From NCBI GenBank assembly GCA_004794785.1, contig SJOL01002045.1:1-64000 (forward strand): a DNA stretch of 64,000 nucleotides, in the 5' to 3' direction. The DNA is from Opisthorchis felineus (Eukaryota > Platyhelminthes > Trematoda > Opisthorchiida > Opisthorchiidae). The position numbers and the translations under genes were made by a program. Below the pieces are notes generated by a model. The model saw only the letters and a program-made list of their open reading frames with translations, ran no database searches and was not told the DNA's origin. Below, piece by piece: positions 60,856-64,000 of this stretch (positions are counted from its first letter, which is position 1; every line of letters starts with the position of its first letter).

Positions 60856-63800
60856 ATGCTGAATTTCTAATAGTGATTTATGTGTCTGTTCTTTTATCAC
60901 CTAGCGACGTCTGCTGCGGTGCCAGTCTTTTTCGAGGTTGATTCATCAGTGTTAACAGACACATGGCAATGAAAAATTCAAGACTGTAATATAAGTGCAT
61001 AAAAATACCGCATGCGCCAAAACCTCAAAAGTCAGGCTGGGAAGTTTATCTATCATGGTAGAAAACGACATTCTCGAACTCCGTTCAAACCCCAGCTATC
61101 TTGTCACAATTGAGTTTATGGCATCCGCACCAGGTAGTTCCAATGAGCCATTAAAAATCACCAGCCTCAAAGAAAAAGCAAGTTGGAAAGTCATTTCTGA
61201 ATCGTAGAATTTTCGATGAATATGCGCCCTTTGTTTTAGAGCCGTTGATGTTTTTGGTAACTCAAATTGGATAATATGGTGAGAAACCTAAATATAAATA
61301 CAGCAACGGAGAAATTCATTTGAAAATTCTCAAGATAGTGTGGCATTCAAATCATTTAGCTAGGTCTCTTTGGTCTCGCTGCGCATAGTGCTTTCATTGC
61401 CCGTTCTTTATTAGGACGTACGGTTGGCATAGTCCAGTATGGATCAGCAACACCAGAAATGCTGCACGAAATCACTGGCTCTGCCTTCGCCAAACATTCG
61501 ATTTTCTTTAGGCCAATGAGTCAGTCAAAGCTGTCTCGGATGCTTTCATCCATCAAAGGTGACTAATATCCGTCATTCGCTTCAGTTGATCACTCCAGAG
61601 TACCATCAGCTACATTTTCTCATGTAAAATTCAGCTGTCATTCACTTTCTGAATGAATCTTTCCGATAGGGAGAGGTATTTCTTCTACGTCTTTTGCTAA
61701 ATTCCAGCTTGGTCAGTCTGGACGTTGACGGTGCAGTAATGACCGTAGCAAGCAAAGCCTTTCGAGTTGGACTAATTATTTCTTTCTAGTTGGTAAATTT
61801 TGTTTAGACCAAATGACTAGCGATATCAATGGGAAAAAGTGCACTTTCAAAAGAGATGCTAACAGAAAGATAAGCCTGAACGCTCTGCATTTTGTATGTT
61901 GATGGTTCTGCTAAATAGGTAGCGTATCTTGACCGAACCAGTATTATGTATTTTTACTTGAAACCTAATCGGAGCAGTCATACGTTCATCTCTAGTACCG
62001 CTACCAATGTTGGTAACTCCAGTACAATCATGTACTATCCAGCCGTCAGAACTAACAACGAAAAATAAGTGATGTGAAAATCCAGCAGGATACCATCCTT
62101 AATGTCATCACTTTTGTTTCAAACACCGCGATCGACGGCCAGTTATTGGATGCCGTTGATCTTACTTGAAATGTGTGGATATGATATCACGCCACATATC
62201 CGCAAACAGACAAACAACTTCCTTTCGGTTTCGCTAACCATTCGCAGACAATCTAGCAAGACCTTAATTGATTGCAGGCTTGCGTGCTTTGACCCATAAA
62301 TCTCATGTCACTAGACCTTCTAACCATCATGATTTATTCAACGCCAAGTGTAGTCCAAACAAAAATCAGAATGATTTGTTTGAATCGATTATGACTAGCG
62401 CTCGGAGTATGAATGGTCCAGAGGTTTATTTGACACACCAAAGTTTTTTCCTCAGAGGCGTTGCCAAAAGAGAAGTGATGAATGTTGCCTGTCACAGCCA
62501 TTAAATCGGTGAGATTTTGTGATTATTTCGTAAGCACTAGCAGAAGAGGAATGAACGGTTATTTTACATCAACTGTTGTTCACACTATTATGGTTATAAG
62601 GTAGCCTATTCACGCGGCTCATCATCGGCTTCTAACGTTTCTTCATGATGCGTGAGGCCAAATCAGCGAGACGAACTTCGTCGGCTGTAGGCAACAGATA
62701 TGAAAAAATTATACAGTAACAATCAAACTTCATGTGAGTATCAGTCACTTCTGCCTACTTTTCCAAAAATTATGGCACTTTTTTATCACAGAGACGGTAA
62801 GACGAGCCACAAACAGAAACAGTTCACACACGCTCTTTCCCCAGCATCAACATAGCTAGGTCTGTCACATAAACATTATTGTGTGAGTGAACTATTCGGT
62901 TGCTGTTCTGGCCTTGTTTGAATGACTAGCACGTTTTCGAACCATGAAGTGATTAGGTCGTACTAAATGACGATGTCAAACTCGTCCTTAAACTAACTGA
63001 CCCTAGTGCCTCATTTCCTCAATGGTCATCACTGGTTGTGCCTGACGAAAGTTAGCTGAACAGAATACCTTGGAATTAAGTTACCCCTGGACTTGTCCCT
63101 AAGGGGTAGTTGAAAAATTGGGCGATTGATTTTATTAGACAGTTGACTACCTCACCCATTTCTCTTTCAGTTAGTAAACTTTTCAATTTTGTTGCCTTCT
63201 TACCCATAGCGTGACGCCCAATTAGTAGTGCACTGCTTACTGGCAGTTTTTCTCAGATCATGGGTGAAATTTCACATTCTTGTCACCAGCAGTTGCATCG
63301 GACAGCGATCCATAACTTCTTGGTTTTAATTTTGGAACTATTCTTCGGGACTGATTTGTTTTCTATACCCTTAACCGCAGAGCCGTCCCTTGGAGTCCTA
63401 AAACATAGTTTTTTTTCGCATAAGGACCATGTGTCAAACTGAAGGCCTCGCTCTTTAAGGTATGATGTTCGGAAGGTATTAGTGCGGCTGGTGGATGTTT
63501 TACACTGGGAGCTTTCTGAGGGCCTTCAGAACAATAAAGATTTTAAGACCTCGGCGAAGGAGTGATGACGCGGCTAGCTGCTGCCACAGGGGACGTGATT
63601 GCCACACAATAAGTGCTGACCGTCATTCGTATCCATACCAGACTGCTATTTGTGCACGGCTAGAAGCCAACTACAGCTTCTTGGCACTCTCTCTGAAACA
63701 TTTCCGAAGCTATTTATCCCCCTCTCAGAAGGTCTCAATTCTAAAGTCAGTTGAGGAACGTTAAGAGCACAGCTGGATCCATCCATGGTAGTGTGATTGG

Positions 63801-64000
63801 CTAATTTGTTTCATGTTGCCCCGACTGAAAGTCCAAAAATGACAAGTTTTAGAATTTTGTGTAAACAACGAAATAGGTTTTATTGGTTTTTGAATAATGT
63901 AGTCTGATCCTGAGATCCGAAATTGTGTCACACAGTTTGTGCATTGTTCATGGTCCTACTATAATACTTCAACCGTTTAGACGTTTCCACTCTTTTTAGT
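60856..64000. other. mostly empty stretch with one candidate exon
   Basis: Apart from the candidate VWA-like exon at 61364-61558, I see nothing I can support. Open frames at 62102-62504 and 63495-63764 have no family or splice evidence. Confidence 0.4.
61364..61558 (+). CDS. candidate single exon resembling a von Willebrand A domain segment
   Basis: The frame is open from an acceptor (TTTAGCTAG) to a donor (AAAG|GTGACT). The exon is 195 nt with phase 1 at both ends, typical of exons encoding extracellular modules. It reads GLFGLAAHSAFIARSLLG, then RTVGIVQYGSATPEMLHEIT, then SKLSRMLSSIKG. V-G-I-V-Q-Y-G is the central strand motif of integrin-type and collagen-type VWA domains, and a following S-x-x-L-x-x-x-L-x-x-I-K helix is expected. 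The MIDAS D-x-S-x-S exon that should precede it was not found, nor was a downstream partner. It could be one exon of a gene with long introns, or a relic. Confidence 0.35.

Noticed and set aside
1..64000. CRISPR arrays, rRNA genes, bacterial operons
   Set aside because: No regularly spaced short repeats, rRNA signatures or Shine-Dalgarno-led gene clusters were seen; intron structure shows a eukaryotic genome.

Overview
The window looks like intergenic-rich nuclear DNA from a digenean trematode (fluke). The grounds are: intron-split genes with GT-AG junctions; one 31-bp intron; a small secreted saposin-like gene of the kind expanded in liver flukes; and many decayed CR1-like and RTE-like LINE fragments whose wording matches the trematode versions of those families. 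No prokaryotic operon structure, rRNA or CRISPR is visible. I cannot name the species.

Layout. 1-3.2 kb holds no gene, only a tRNA-derived SINE. 3.23-5.75 kb is a five-coding-exon saposin-like gene (+). 6-11.3 kb is repeat-rich: a 289-bp tandem duplication, a three-copy dispersed repeat and a possible CR1 endonuclease remnant. 11.7-12.9 kb is a broken ZSWIM/MULE-type transposase gene (-). 13-15.6 kb is a G-rich stretch with no recognised gene. 15.7-17.1 kb is a CR1-like reverse-transcriptase fragment (+) with a frameshift and a damaged catalytic motif. 17.6-23 kb is a nest of RTE-like LINE pieces, including a long imperfect inverted repeat (arms near 18.73-19.57 and 20.80-21.58 kb) around another RTE endonuclease remnant. 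24.4-29.8 kb is RBM48 (+), five exons, apparently complete. 30-40 kb has only weak single-exon candidates and repeats. 40.77-41.2 kb is the 3' end of an RTE element. 41-49.7 kb is essentially empty apart from SINEs. 49.7-53.05 kb may hold a minus-strand multi-exon gene of unknown function. 53-60.5 kb is repeats only. 60.5-60.85 kb is a GC-rich gag-like fragment with one ambiguous base. 61.36-61.56 kb is a single exon resembling part of a von Willebrand A domain.

The genes do not form a functional cluster. The two well-supported loci are unrelated: a secreted lipid- or membrane-interacting saposin-like protein, and an RNA-binding factor linked in other eukaryotes to minor-intron splicing. Most remaining structure comes from mobile elements. 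Two separate tRNA-derived SINE families (at least five and three copies) and several unnamed dispersed repeats were found by comparing the window with itself. All exon models were read by eye and need transcript support.
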